DNA of 64,000 nucleotides, from the NCBI RefSeq assembly GCF_000003815.2, contig NC_049986.1, positions 19,910,692-19,974,691 of the forward strand, written 5' to 3'. Below the pieces are notes generated by a model, which saw nothing but the letters and a program-made list of their open reading frames with translations, made no database searches and was not told where the DNA came from. The DNA is from Branchiostoma floridae (Eukaryota > Chordata > Leptocardii > Amphioxiformes > Branchiostomatidae). The position numbers were made by a program, and so were the translations under genes. Shown here piece by piece: positions 10,180 through 23,039 of this stretch; positions within the stretch are counted from its first letter, which is position 1; each line of letters begins with the position of its first letter.

Positions 10180-13100
10180 AATTGCACACCCAATTGGCAA
10201 ACCTGTTTTAGCGAAGGAGCTGTGTGCTCACAGCGAAGGGGCTGCATGCTTGGCGAATGAGCTGTGTGCTCACAGCGAATGGGCTGCGTGCTGACAGCAA
10301 ATGGGCTACACAGCTCGGGGAAGAAGCTGTGTGCTCACAGCGAATGGGCTGTGTGCTCAGCGAAGTACCTGTGTGCTCACAGCGAAAGAGCTGTGTGCTC
10401 ACAGCAAAGGGGCTGCATGCTCGGCGAAGGATCTGTGTGCTCACAGCAAAGGGCTGTGTGCACCAGGCTGAAGTTGGCCGCCGATTGGTAGCCTAAGATA
10501 CAGCCGCCGATTCGTCATTAGACAAAACATAGGATCCCATTCAGACGCCCATTCGAAGAAACTAAAAATTCCTAATTTCATAGGGAATTGTCTAGGGGAT
10601 TGGTGCAAAAATTGCTCAAATTATGGTTAAAACATGAAACTTGGCATATGTGTTCAGTACAAAAATGGAAACAAGTCTAGGGGTGGAGCCAAAAGAAGCC
10701 AGATCTAGATTTTACATGGCAACTGTTGCTTTTATGAAAAACCTGTTGTATTTTACAGCATATTGAGGGGAACTGATTTTAGGAAAACAAAACAGACTTA
10801 ATGTACCTTTGATGCAGTGTACACTGGATCTATAATGTGGTACTTCTCTCCACATTTTGTGCAAAAACTTCCCCTATACCAAATCACCCAAATTACTACA
10901 TGTAATTTATTCGTCTGTCACATAATGAAATTAAGAAGTTCATACTATTTTAAAGTAGAAAAAAGGTTCAAGTCAGCATCATAACAAAGTGCACCGTGAA
11001 AGAGGTTTCAAGAGTCCAAAATTTGAGTTCACATTTCTCATATTCTGCTGCAACACGACAATAGATATTAGCATGGCTGAAAAGGTTGTGCAGTGAAGTA
11101 TAATTATACCGATTTTTCTTGTTGGACCTGTCCGGTAAAACCGGACGTAAAACAGTGGACCTGATGTTGTACCGATTCGAAAATGAACTAATTATACTGA
11201 CAGGCGTCCACATGTTTGGGGCTTACATGTCGACGCAAATAACAAGAGCGTAGAGAGTTTATAGTCATTTTTACCGAGTACTGTAAATGCATTTACGTTT
11301 GCGGGGATTTAAATTTAGCGGTAGAGGGAAAATGGAGTATTCGCGGTGGTTCTGAGTTCGCGGGTGAACCATCCATGCATGTGAGTACTGCACTGTAATG
11401 GAAAACCCGGCACATTTACCAACCGCCAGTCGGAAGCCACAAATAGTGGTTACTCGGCAAAGGTGCTACAAACGGACAGAACAGTCCACTTTTGACTTTG
11501 ACAGTGCTGGCGTGATCAACTGTTACTGATCCGTAACTACTCTCTTAATACATAGTACAGACAGTACAACTTTCCTACCATGGTGTTATACACGGTGAAA
11601 TGAATAATTACGAACCCCAAAAAAAGTATTCATGTGTATTCACAGCACCTGAGCAGAAAAAAAGTATGTATTATAGAATCTTGTCATCAAGTCACAATAT
11701 TATACAACATAAGTTGACACTACAGTAACACTAAACAGTGATGTTCACGGCGTATGAAAACGACTTTGTTTTGCCGTGGGAATGTTTTAAATATTAACTA
11801 GTCCCACAATCACTTGACTTGTCAGCCATATTTGTCCAAATGGGAATTGGTCGCGATCGGCTATCACATATTTTCACGGCTTGCTATTGTATACTGATGG
11901 TGAAAATGTGGAAAAAAAAGTAACGCAACAAGTTGCAAATTCAACCTGAATGAATTTTTTTAAATACAAAATATTTACAGCCATCTGAATTCCGACAATA
12001 CGCCTCAGATTACGTTTAAACACCCCTGTAACTAAATGGGTAACACCTGAATATACAGCTGACATAACTCTAAATGAACACATCACACGGTCTCTTTTGA
12101 CTTCTGTATTCAGAGGAAGAAGGCACGACAAGTAAACTCTCAGGTAAGGACTCAGCGTTGTGTAGTGTACATTCGACACTGATGCTGCGGTTTCCGCTAA
12201 GATGAATTAACTATGATTTTGTGTGCATTTTTTGACGAAGTTTTAACAACATGCTCACAAAAATGGTATGCTTAGAAATCCAGTAAGGTGTCCGAACTCA
12301 ATATTTGATAACTTCCTGGATCGACTATGACATAGTTTTCATTTTATACGCTTGTGGTTTATAGAATAAAGTTTGATAGAAGCACAAACCGATAGAAAAT
12401 GATCAGGTGTTGACCCATGTTGATGGGACACAAGAACATTTAAGACCAGCAAATCATACATGTGTAAAAGAACAGAGCAAGTATTGTACACGTATTTGTA
12501 AGTCTCGTGACGATCACCAGATGTGGGGGTGTCGTGAGAATATTCAAATTAGATACGCCCTGTATTGTCAACACTATATTTTATATTGTCACCAAAACTT
12601 ATTTTCTTCAAAGATAAATTCTTAAAAGAGACGTACGTCAACAATGACTATATTGTTTGCCAAACCAAAGAAAAAGTCTTACATGTTACTCGTCAAGGGC
12701 GCTACAAACGACCAGAACAGTCCACTTTTGACTTTGACAGTGCTGGCGTGATCAACTGTGACAGTCACTGATCTAACCATATCTACCCACTGATTACTAG
12801 TACAGTAATACTTGTAGTTGTATACGATGGTGTTATACAGTAGGTGTTATGTAGAAATGAATGAATGCGAACTAAATGTCATCATACTTTGACAATGTAA
12901 CGTTATACTACATACATGTTGTGAGAATGGAGTGCCGTAGACGGCACGGGCAGAACACAGAAGGGAAATGTTTGCGGTGGTTTTGAGTTCGCTATGAAGA
13001 GGCCACCGCGAAAACCGCGAATATAACACCACCGCGAAAGAGTCTGCATTTACAGTATATACAGTCAAACTTGATCTAAACAGGCAGTTAATGATGCTTA

Positions 13101-14030
13101 CATTAAAACGCCAGCGAAAGTTTTTAGTATAATACGTTCCCCTCTAGTTTATCAATTAAATCCGGCCCTTAACATTTGATACTTGTATTGAATACGTTGG
13201 TGTATATGCAATCTAAATTCGTATTAAAAGTTCACGGGAGAGGTTTAGATAAGTAGCAGAGTGCTCTACAAGCCATATGGCAGCCGATTTTAGCATCCCC
13301 TTTGCTTGGGTATTTCCTATTAATTAATTCCCCTCTAGCCTCCATAGCAGGCTCTCTATGGCCTTTTTTGGCACTTTTGCTGGCCATTTCTTTTTGTACT
13401 GGGTCACTGATTGCTGGCCTCTCTGTTAGTCGGCCACGTCTAGATAGGTAGCAGATTGCTCTACAAGCCGTATACGTATGGCAGCCGATTTTAGACCAGG
13501 CTGAAGTTGGCCGTCCATTGGGCCTACTATTTGTGCTTAATCGTTGATATCATACTTTCTGTTATTATTTATGTTTATACATACATACATCGGGCGGTAA
13601 CAGACAATATCTAGCAGTTATTGATATCCATTTAAGCTTTTAAAGGAAATTAGGAATTTTTTGTTTCTTCGAATGGGCGTCTGAATGGGATGTTATATTT
13701 TGTCTAATGACGAATCGGCGGCTGGATCGGCGGCTACCAATCGGCGGCCAACTTCAGCCTGGTGCACACAGCCCTTTGCTGTGAGCACACAGATCCTTTG
13801 CCGAGCATGCAGCCCCTTTGCTGTGAGCACACAGCTCCTTCCCCGAGCACACAGGTACGTCGCTGAGCACACAGCCCATTTGCTGTCAGCACACAGCTCC
13901 TTCGCTGAGCATGCAGCCCCCTCGCTGTGAGCACACAGCTCCTTCGCCGAGCATGCAGCCCCTTCGCTGTGAGCACACAGCTCCTTCGCTAAAACAGGTT
14001 TTGTCCCAATGGTCCTTCGTACAATTATCC
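10180..14030. mobile_element. Foldback-type element with about 400-bp inverted arms
   Basis: The left arm (about 10180-10585) and right arm (about 13632-14030) are inverted copies. Each starts near 'taattg', then 'aaacctgttttagcgaag', then an array of roughly 18-32-bp units (agctgtgtgctcacagcgaa / ggctgcatgctcggcgaa), then 'ccgattggtagcc', 'gattcgtcattagacaaaa' and 'cattcagacgcccattcgaa'. The roughly 3-kb interior has no transposase-like frame. It contains a direct repeat pair sharing 'cagtccacttttgactttga' (near 11481 and 12718), a second pair 'ctacaagcc...atggcagccgatttta' (13268 and 13460), and fragments of the 'actgtaaatgcatttacg' MITE family. Long arms with internal subrepeats are typical of Foldback/Galileo-like elements. 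The exact target-site duplication was not resolved. Confidence 0.75.
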
Positions 14031-14788
14031 AGCGTGTGCACGTATGCAAAGTTATCCAGGTGGACCTTAAATGCAGTTACAGTAATTAGACAATGAACAG
14101 ATAGAGAACATTTTTATTGAGTATGTCACAGCAAGTTGTCTGCCAAATCGTAATGCCGGTGGGCGGGCAACCACGTCTCCTTTTGGTGCCGACACAAAAC
14201 TCCTCTCTTTCTGCCTTTTTTTATCGTAAACACTCAAAGGTTTATTGCACTTTCAAGTTTATTGAAATCAAGTCTTCGAACTTTTCATCTATTATTTTTC
14301 GCTTAGAGTTAAACATGGATTGCACCCAGGCTAGTCAGGCCTGACCTACAATCGCGAAGGCGTTGCCATGGACTTTGACCAGATGCGATGTTTTCGTGAC
14401 CTTCGCAACAAAACGTCCCGTTTCTAGGCTACCATATCTTACCGCAGTGTATCAACTGTTTGTTTTTGTGGTCACAAGTCACTGGATCCATCCAACAGGG
14501 AACCGCATCCTTGGTACATTCCCAACATAACGAAGAAACGAACGAATCTTACCGAAATCAATAGAATGAGGGATACCCTTATCTTTTTTTTGCATGTATT
14601 TGCTTAATTTATGTCTCTTTTAACACATTTGGTAAAATTTGCATAGTAAAAGTCTTATGCAAACTTAGACTCCATGACATGTTGGTAATCAAACATAAGT
14701 TAGATACCTTGTGGAATGTTGAAGTAAATAAACTTTGTTCTGGGGGAGTACAATCTTATCTTCACTCCCACAGTACGAAGACGCCAGG
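14031..14788. other. Presumed promoter and 5' UTR of the phosphoesterase gene
   Basis: The stretch between the foldback arm and the first ATG has no recognised gene. The 74-residue frame at 14117-14344 has no domain signature. No clear TATA box was identified. Confidence 0.3.
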
Positions 14789-17700
14789 ATGGACAACAGT
14801 GAGGTACCTACACCCGCGGAAATCTCGGATCAGGACTCAGAAAGGTGAGACGTTGTTGGCATAAAAGGTCCCCCGTAGACGTATATAGAAAATTTTCATT
14901 ACAAAATACAAGGGGGTTACCAGTTATTCTTTTAAAAGACCAGGAGACAAGTTGGTCTACTACATGAGTTGGAACTGTTTGTCTTGAAAAAACGTTGCGT
15001 CCTTGTAAAAGGCACTTAATGCGACTTTCCTCAGCCAATCCAGGTGTAAGAATACATACCTGACCTCTGTTGTGGAGATGGGAGGAGAAGACTGGGTTCC
15101 AATACCCTACCTTAGACACAGTTGGATAACAGCCCACCAACATACGCCTTAAAAGTGCTATGAGACTACTCTAAGGCTTACATTTTAAAGAGAATTGAAT
15201 AAAGAAAACTTTTTTTTCGACAGCCAGGAACAGGTGGAAGACGACCTCTATACACAACTAAAGAAGCACCTACAGTACCTGCGAAGTCGTGTTGGCGCCT
15301 CACCTGATCATGACGCCCAGTTCGCACACCTGAAGATTTCAGACCTCACCGAAGTGCCCCATCCCGACTTCTCCGGAGGAGAGCATCCTGATAACGATGA
15401 CCTTGGCAGCGGTCAAGGTCAAGCAGCGAACAGAGACCACGGCGAGGAGGAGCCCAGCAAGACAGCTGAAGAAGTTGCACCTAAAGAAGTTGATGCCAAA
15501 GTTGAAGGAAGGAACCAACAGCCCGTTTTCGTTGATGAAGAAAACAAGAACCAGAGCGGTAGCGATGCGGTCAACGGTACAAGTGAAGAGGCTGAGGTTG
15601 GAGACAAGCCCGAAGACAGAACGAGTCCCTACAAACTCGTTTGGCAGCGTCAAGTTGGAGAGGCCAACCCACCACGGCCCTACCAACCACCGACCGGGGC
15701 CTATGGGGAAGAAGTTGTCCAAGTTAAGATCAGCGCAGCGTCGGACAGTAAGAGGGAAATCTACGTCTTGAGTGACATCCATCTCGGGCGGCCCCTTGCC
15801 ATCTGTCCCGGCCACTTGCAGCTGGAGAGCGCCCTGTCTCGCATCGTGACGGCGGCGGCTGAAGGGACGGTCCACTCCCTCATTCTGCTGGGCGACATCT
15901 TCGAGATGTGGGTCCAGTTAGCCGCAGAGCCGGCCTGGACGGACCAGGACTTCCTCAGACACTGGAAGACGGACTCCGTCTGCAAGGTCTTCACTCGCGC
16001 CGTGTGCGAGATGGCGGGAGAGCACGGCGTGGATGTGTACTACATCAGGGGGAACCACGACCACGAGATCACGTCTGCCATGGTCCAGGACTTATTCCAT
16101 GGGAAGGTATGGCTCAGTAGTAATAACGACTAGTGAAGATGTGTGCCCAGAATATCCGAACAGCTGTTCTAACACTCGTTCGTTCGAAGGCTTCTACAGG
16201 CCTTCGAAGCTCGAACGAATAGCGCCTAGAACACCGGTTCGAATACCGGAACACATCAGATTCGATATCTTTATGTGTCTTCCAACATATATCACGCTTT
16301 ATATTACTAAATCTGATTGAGATACTTATAGAAAAAATATTAAACTTCATGTGCAATAAAGTAAAACGCTTTAAGATATGTAAAGTTAAACAGAAATTGG
16401 GGCGGAATTCTGTTGGCTCACGTTACGTAATACAATCGCGGTAGTCAACATGAAGAGGTCTGGTGAGAAATTCTGCGAATTCTTCTACTGGAAAAAAGTT
16501 TCATTTTTACTTTATGTTATAGCGTTACAGCATGTGTCACGGTGGCATGGTAAGTGAGTCAAGTCAAGGATCAGGACAGAAGCATGATGTTGCGGATATG
16601 ATTTTACTCAGGACAATCTGGGCACGTCCTACCCTGTCGGCGTCTGTAGCTCGAATCCCCTACCCTGATACGTGTCCCTTCTCAAACCCCTGTACATCTG
16701 CTCCCAATTACTCGGGTGACACTCCCCACACCAGGGGTGATCACAGAGTGATCACGATGTCACCTCGTGACACCTCACCCCTCATTTTTAAAACAAATTC
16801 CACATTGTTGACAGCTGTTATCAATTATTGATTACCGGGACATATTATCATACCATTATCATGAAGATCATCACCGCTTTTCTTTTACATACTTCTATAC
16901 AATACTACTAATTCTTCTACAATGCAGGTCAGCGACATTCCGACATTTACAAAACAACAACAAAAACATAACAATTTACAACAACAAAAGTTCATCAAAT
17001 GGTTGCCAGGTGTCCCGCGCCAACTTCCTCCTCGGCGGCCGGCTTGCGCACTTCCGGGTGTGTCCCGGAACCACAGGAAACGGCAGGAACCCCTCTGCCC
17101 GTCGGTAAGAGGCTTGTCTTGTCCACAGAGGCCTCCCGGCTAGATGCTCCCACGACGACGACTCCTATACGACGTCGGGCCCTCGGGGCGTCGTTGTCTG
17201 CCGAGTCGTGCTGTGGAGTCTCGCCTGTAGAGGTTGGGGTCGGACAGGACAACGCAAAGCAACCACTGACGCACATACACCGGTCTCCTAACCTCGACAC
17301 ATCATCTACGTCTCAACTCAACTCCGCTGCTCTCTCCTCTACCTCTCGACTTAAACATTAACATCTCCTCAACACATAAACACAACAAATAGACTTTCCG
17401 ACAACTACATGAAACGCCGGACACCCCTGACCTGCTATGGAAACATCATACGAACTACACATTACTATCCCGTGGAGTAAACCCCACATGTTCTATCTAT
17501 AACAACAAGTCCATCTCTATCTGTCTATCTTACATCTAAACTGACCCATCTGGTGACTCCCCCCCACTGACTTCCGCCACGTCCACATGGTACTCGCTGC
17601 TCAGCTAATCTATACTGTATTCCTGATAGCACTGACATAAATTATCTAACGTTGGTCGCCTACATTATAACAAATCTAAAACTACTACAACAAAGTACAA

Positions 17701-20700
17701 AGCAAAGCAAAGTAAGTAACAGAACTAGGCCGGTGTGCACGGTGCGTCAATGATACTATGCGAGCCCACCGACCTTCCTCCTGTGTCTCTCTCTGCCCGG
17801 GCCCGCTCTTCCTCCGGTCACCGCCGCGTGGCCGTCCTGCCCTTGCCCTGCTGCCGCGCCCGCCGTGTGGCCGTACTCCGCTCCCCTCGCCGCAGCTATA
17901 GGCCATTACTGTCGCGGTTATCATGATCACAGATCACTCCGAGTCAGTCTGCATCTCTCGGACGACACCCCTCCTGCTTCCTCTCGCTCGCCTCGGCCAC
18001 CGACGCTCGCCCGTCGCCTGCCCCTTGCAATTGCTGGCCTTGCTGGTCAACCCCGCGGGCTCGGTACTCCGGGTCGGCACTCTCTCCTGCGTCTCTGAAC
18101 GCCTCCCGTTTGCCTCTGTCCCGTCCGTTGAACCTGACTCACCCCAGCCGTACTACCAGATGTCACGGTGGCATGGTAAGTGAGTCAAGTCAAGGATCAG
18201 GACAGAAGCATGATGTTGCGGATATGATTTTACTCAGGACAATCTGGGCACGTCCTACCCTGTCGGCGTCTGTAGCTCGAATCCCCTACCCTGATACGTG
18301 TCCCTTCTCAAACCCCTGTACATCTGCTCCCAATTACTCGGGTGACACTCCCCACACCAGGGGTGATCACAGAGTGATCACGATGTCACCTCGTGACACA
18401 TGAAATTTTGTACATTCATATATTTAGTGTTATAGTCTAGGTGATTGGTGCAAAATATAGCTAGAATTGTGCAAAATGTGGTAAAAGCATGGAATTTGGT
18501 ATGATGAATCCTGAATATTACAGATTTTCCCAAACCCCTTTTTATAGGTCCGGTTCGTCCCGGGAATTCTCATCTACAGCATCAGTGTGGACCAGCAGGA
18601 ATATCACATCAGGTTCGAGCACGGCCACATCCAGGACCTGATGAGCACATACTCGTACAAGGACAACAACGGACTCGTCTGCGGGCGGCCCTTTGGGTAC
18701 CATCTCTGCAGGTCAGGGGAAAGCATTATTTACTTAATCATTCTTAAATAATGATTGATTACAATTGCGCCCGTGCTCGCCGGGTATGTAACATTAACCC
18801 CGGCAGGGCTCCGAAGCCACAAATTTGTCCCGATGTACCGCTGGATACCGCGGGGATTACCCCTCGCTGTTTTCACGGGTAGATCTATTTGTCGCAAGGT
18901 CCCGGGTTTATTTTATCTGAGAGTTTTAAAAAACCCTGATATAGCCCGGTTGTCGCAGTGTGTCCCACGTGGCTACGTAAGGGCCACACTCGAAAGTGCC
19001 TCTCCGCAGGAGCCCCCTTTCCGATTTGTGACCTAAGCATATTACTTGTATTTGTGGAGGTGTCCGCCGTAGTTTGAGCGGCGTGCGCCTGGGCTATCTG
19101 TTCCCTTTCTCTTCATCATGAGCAAGTTCTGAGACCACCTTGAGCCTGAGTTCGAGTCTCGGCAATCTCAGACTTGTGTTTGCAATTGATCTTCCGAAGG
19201 TTTAAATCGCAACACTTGATTGCTCTATTTTTTAGGCTCCTACTGGCATTCATGGTGTAAGTCGTGCGTGAACGTGCAACTTTCAAACGGAAATTCCAAA
19301 AAACACCGCCACTGTCATTTATCATCTGTCACCATGTGTGATATTAGCAAAATGTGTTCATGCCGTAGATAGAACACTGTAAAAAGGACTAGGCATACTG
19401 AAATTTTGCTTGTCGTCTTTAACTTAATCATGGTATACGGCAGAAACCGGCTATAACAGTTACCTTTATATGAATTTCTGCTGATCGTGTGTTCCAGATG
19501 TGTCTCCCTACAGATACTCAATGGTCTGCTTGTGGGAGACGGCGTGGACAAATCCATTCAGTGAGTGATTGCTTTATTTTACAATGCAGGCGTAACAGTA
19601 AACAAAACATCTTTCACTTTANNNNNNNNNNNNNNNNNNNNNNNNNNNNNNNNNNNNNNNNNNNNNNNNNNNNNNNNNNNNNNNNNNNNNNNNNNNNNNN
19701 NNNNNNNNNNNNNNNNNNNNNATCCTGACATAACATAAAAAACGCACGTGCCATGTCATAAATATATTTGCCTAACTTCGTATGTGATCATGTTGTTTAA
19801 CGACTTAAAAAACACAGCATATGGGCTATGTTACGCCAAATAACAGTTACTCAAGCAACTGGATATGATTTTGAAAACGGTCAGACGTTCCAGGTGGGTA
19901 GAATTCAGTATCATGCCTTCTGTCAGCGACACTGAGCAGATATGTTGAGGCAGGTATTCTGCACAGTCTGCTCTTCAACATGATTACAAACAACATTATG
20001 CACAACCATGAAATTTATTAAGAGCCAACGTTTCGATGACCCTCTGTCATCTTTGTCAGTTCTATACTGACTGGTTTACACTGCACTGGAGCTAGGTTTA
20101 CTGGTTCACAATGTAATGGGACTGGGTGATGCAGACCCAAACGTAAACGTAAACGTAGTTCCAGTGCACTGGAACATGTAACGCCCAGTTCCAGTACACT
20201 GTGAACCCGTAACACCTAGCTCTGGTCATCGAAACGTTGGCTCTTCATGGTTGTACTTTACCGACCTGATGAAATTATTCACTACTGTTCTTCAACAGAT
20301 CTGCTCAGTGTTACTGATGAAAGGTAGTAGATGAAACATCTGACCGTTTCCAATATCATATATCCATCGGCTAAGTAACTACTATTTGGCGTTCTGTTGT
20401 TTGTTCCAATAACAGAACAGCGAAGGCGCAGTTTCACGCTATGCTGAAGAGCGCAGGACCGGACATCATGAACCTCGTGTGTCTACCTGACATACGGGAG
20501 GAGCTTCTGTCTCTGATGATGGAGCTAGGCCTAGGCGGGAGTATCCATGGCAACGGCGTCATCAGGATGCATGATGGGATGTACGTGCCCGTGCGGAAGC
20601 TGCCGAAGTACAGCTTCATAGAGAGGCTATGTAAACAGGTAATTGTGGTCTGGATGTTTACCTTTAACATTCTCAACGTAGGACAAACCACTGGGGTACA

Positions 20701-22295
20701 TAACCCAACCTACTTGCACAAATACAATACAAGGTACAAGGCCACGTTCATTTATGGTTCATTGGTTCACAGACATCTGGGAGGAAAAATTTAGCTGGCG
20801 GTCAAGATAGAACAGATGGCTGGTAGGAATCCTGCATCTTACCTTCGATTTCTAACATCGGCCTTTCTCGCCTCCTTTGTAGACTTCTCGCACCGCTGGC
20901 TTTTTTTAGGGGAAAGGGGGCCTTGATTCGCGATATTCAAGTGATGATAACAGAGTATCAAAGGTTCTCCAATACTGAGAGAGGAAGTCTCTATGTTGTC
21001 ACTCTCTCTCTCGGCATTAGAGAATTTGAGTCCATGTTGAAAATCGCACATTCGAGCTTTCCCGAAAAGTAAAAGCCAGTGGTGCTAGAAGTCCGCGAAA
21101 GAGGTTATGTCTATCATAAAAGAAATTGAAAACAATCCTTTCGTCTTGAAAACAATCATCCTTTCGTCTTTCACTGTCTCCGAAAAAGAAGTCCAGAGCT
21201 AGCTTTTAGAGTTATGTATACTCTTGTATATTGCTTGCACTGTATGTGCCCTTCCATGTTACCTGCAATTAGCCCACGGACAAAAATTTGCAATAAACTA
21301 TATATATCATTCTGTTTCCATTTCTGTTTTACCTCACCACAGGAAGGTCTGGAGAAAGTCTTTAAGATGTTCCTGGTGTATCTTGACGACTTCTCGCCCC
21401 TGCTGGAGGCCTGTGAGGAAGACGTGGTTGTTACAGGCCACAATCACCACTGGGCCGCAGAGCCGGCTGTGGGGAGGGACGGGAGATCCGTTCTGTCCGC
21501 TAACTCAGGAGCATGGGTGGATGCTGAGGAGGTGCGTGTGCTTTCTTACCGCTGTGAGAATTTAATCACTCTCTCCTTCACACAATTGATCACTCTCTTA
21601 TTCACTCACTCATCTACTCACTCATTCTCACTTCACTCTCTTATTCTCTCAATCACACAATTGTTCACTCTCTTATTCACTCACTCACTCATCTACTCAC
21701 TCATTCGCTCACGCTCACTCACTTGCTCATCAGTTTGCACCATTTTGAAAGTTTTTGCTATGACCCGGCCACACCTGCAACCACCCGAGTCCGAAGCAAG
21801 AGCTCTATCATTAATTTGAGCTAACCAATAGCCTGGAGTCCAGCCTGCCTTGTTAGCTTTCGAAGGGAGGGGCAGCGTCCTTCGGGAGCGGACCAAAGCT
21901 GGATTTTAGGCTATGAGTGCACCAGTCCTTTTGGCTGAAATCAGTCCTGTCAAATTGACTTGTTTTCTCTGCTGTTCTTCATGCAAATTTGACATTACTT
22001 GTCTGACGTCTTAGCTGAGGTTTTGTTTCTATCTGTCATTTTGGATCCATGTTGGGTTGAGGTTATATTGAGATACCCTTTAGCTCAGATCGAGATAATT
22101 TTCGTAACAAATCTTTTATCATTTCTATTTCTTCACAATGTATTACCATGTGAGATGCAAAAATGTGTCGTATTGCAACCCACACTGTAGGTTTCCTATC
22201 TGAGGCTGGTCCCACCAACAAGTCTGGAGGATGGCAGCATAGAAGTTCTACACTATCCCGTTACCATGGCAACGGCTGAGGACAGCAGCAAATAG
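14789..22295 (+). CDS. LpxH-like calcineurin-type metallophosphoesterase, seven exons
   Basis: Coding exons: 14789-14844, 15224-16106, 18548-18711, 19498-19560, 20416-20638, 21343-21531, 22191-22295. All phases join cleanly to give 560 codons. Residues 1 to about 190 are acidic and low-complexity, probably disordered. The catalytic domain carries the metal-binding motifs in order: SDIHLG (D203, H205), GDIFEMW (D243), GNHDHE (N296, H297), FEHGH (H338, H340) and TGHNHH (H496, H498). GDxFExW together with GNHD and HGH is the pattern of bacterial LpxH/YbbF-type UDP-2,3-diacylglucosamine hydrolases, so a two-metal phosphoester or pyrophosphate hydrolase is expected. Substrate is unknown, since animals make no lipid A. 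No signal peptide or membrane span is seen. I know no close vertebrate orthologue. Intron 2 contains an LTR element and intron 4 an assembly gap. PolyA signals follow at 22823 and 22935. Confidence 0.85.
16160..16250. repeat. Imperfect hairpin in intron 2
   Basis: 'cgttcgttcgaaggc' and 'gccttcgaagctcgaacg' are inverted around a short loop. This is probably a small palindromic repeat of unknown family. Confidence 0.5.
16535..18398 (-). mobile_element. Non-autonomous LTR retrotransposon with identical LTRs
   Basis: Two 238-bp direct repeats, 16535-16772 and 18161-18398, are identical base for base on reading. Each starts TGTCACGGTGGCA and ends CTCGTGACA (TG...CA with short inverted termini). 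The element is flanked by a CATG duplication (16531-16534 and 18399-18402). A purine tract, AAATGAGGGGTGAGG, abuts the LTR at 16773 when read on the minus strand, and TGGTAGTACGGC lies 2 bases inside the LTR at the other end, a candidate primer-binding site. So the element is oriented minus. The 1,388-bp interior has no gag, protease, RT or integrase motifs. It sits in an intron of the phosphoesterase gene, antisense to it. Confidence 0.9.
19622..19721. other. Assembly gap (100 N)
   Basis: Exactly 100 N, a conventional placeholder, in intron 4 of the phosphoesterase gene. True size is unknown. Confidence 0.99.
19833..20396. repeat. Inverted-repeat element with nested second inverted repeat
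   Basis: The outer arms share 'cgccaaata', 'agttac', 'ggatat' and 'aacggtcaga' (read inward from 19833 and, reversed, from 20396). An inner pair shares 'aaccatgaa' and 'gagccaacgtttcgatgacc' (near 20006-20044 and its complement at 20224-20255). A third related terminus lies at 23040-23140. All carry phrases of the form CTGAnGAA-stem-GAAAC. Confidence 0.75.
21560..21725 (+). repeat. CACT-rich imperfect microsatellite
   Basis: Irregular runs of 'cactcattctctt', 'ttcactcactca' and 'atctactcactcatt' in intron 6 of the phosphoesterase gene. A similar tract is at 36470-36615. Confidence 0.8.
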
Positions 22296-22822
22296 GGGTG
22301 GACAACAATAGCATGGAATCCAGTCTTGTCACCTTTAGTATGCTTTCAGGAGCCAACAGGACCAGACAACAGCAAACAAGACTAGACTCCGTTTACGCTT
22401 ACATTCAAAAACCGAGACCCGGCCAGGCTGTTTGTGGACACGAGAGATAGAAATGTATATTACATAAAGATTTACACAAATAATGCCCACGACTATCATC
22501 TTTAGGTCTGGTGTAGTTTGGTGTCTTTCATTATTCTTTATTTCACTGTTTTTGTTCCCAAAACCTGCCCAGCCAGGACCCGGTTTGGAAATGTGATGTA
22601 GGCGTGATACTCAAGCTTCTTACCGGTAGTCATTTTCTCTACTTTGTTAACAAATTTGTTTCACTCTCAGACTTTGAGAAACTTTTCAGCACTTCAAATA
22701 TTGATCATCAAATTATGTTTTACCCCCAGTTCTATTGTCATAATAGATTTTAGCTAGTAAGTATGCAGTATGCCATAACTCTGTAATATGGCTGGTTTGA
22801 GTTGTGATATGGCAAAAAAATC

Positions 22823-22940
22823 AATAAAATCATTGTAAGGCATATTAAAAAAAAGTTAAAAAAAAGAAATATCTTAGGATATCAATTTGATAAAATCAAT
22901 ACTCTGACAAGTTTGTAACCCGAAAATGAAGACCAATAAA
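22823..22940 (+). terminator. Polyadenylation signals of the phosphoesterase gene
   Basis: AATAAA at 22823-22828 and again at 22935-22940, about 530 and 640 bp after the stop codon. Confidence 0.5.
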
Positions 22941-23039
22941 GTAATACTGATCCTTGACCTCTTTTTCATCATCTCATCTTGTTGTGATTGCTTCAAAGTA
23001 TTAGTACATATACTTGGCTATATCAAATTGCCATTTTGT

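Noticed and set aside
15339-15875. 178-residue minus-strand frame
   Set aside because: Antisense to phosphoesterase exon 2, which has motif support; no domain in the antisense frame.
16532-18403. Frames of up to 120 residues inside the LTR element
   Set aside because: No gag or pol motif; the frames starting in the two LTRs are identical because the LTRs are.
18755-19160. GC-richer stretch in phosphoesterase intron 3 with a tRNA-like 'gagttcgagtctcgg'
   Set aside because: No matching A box or second copy in the window, so it was not called a SINE or an exon.
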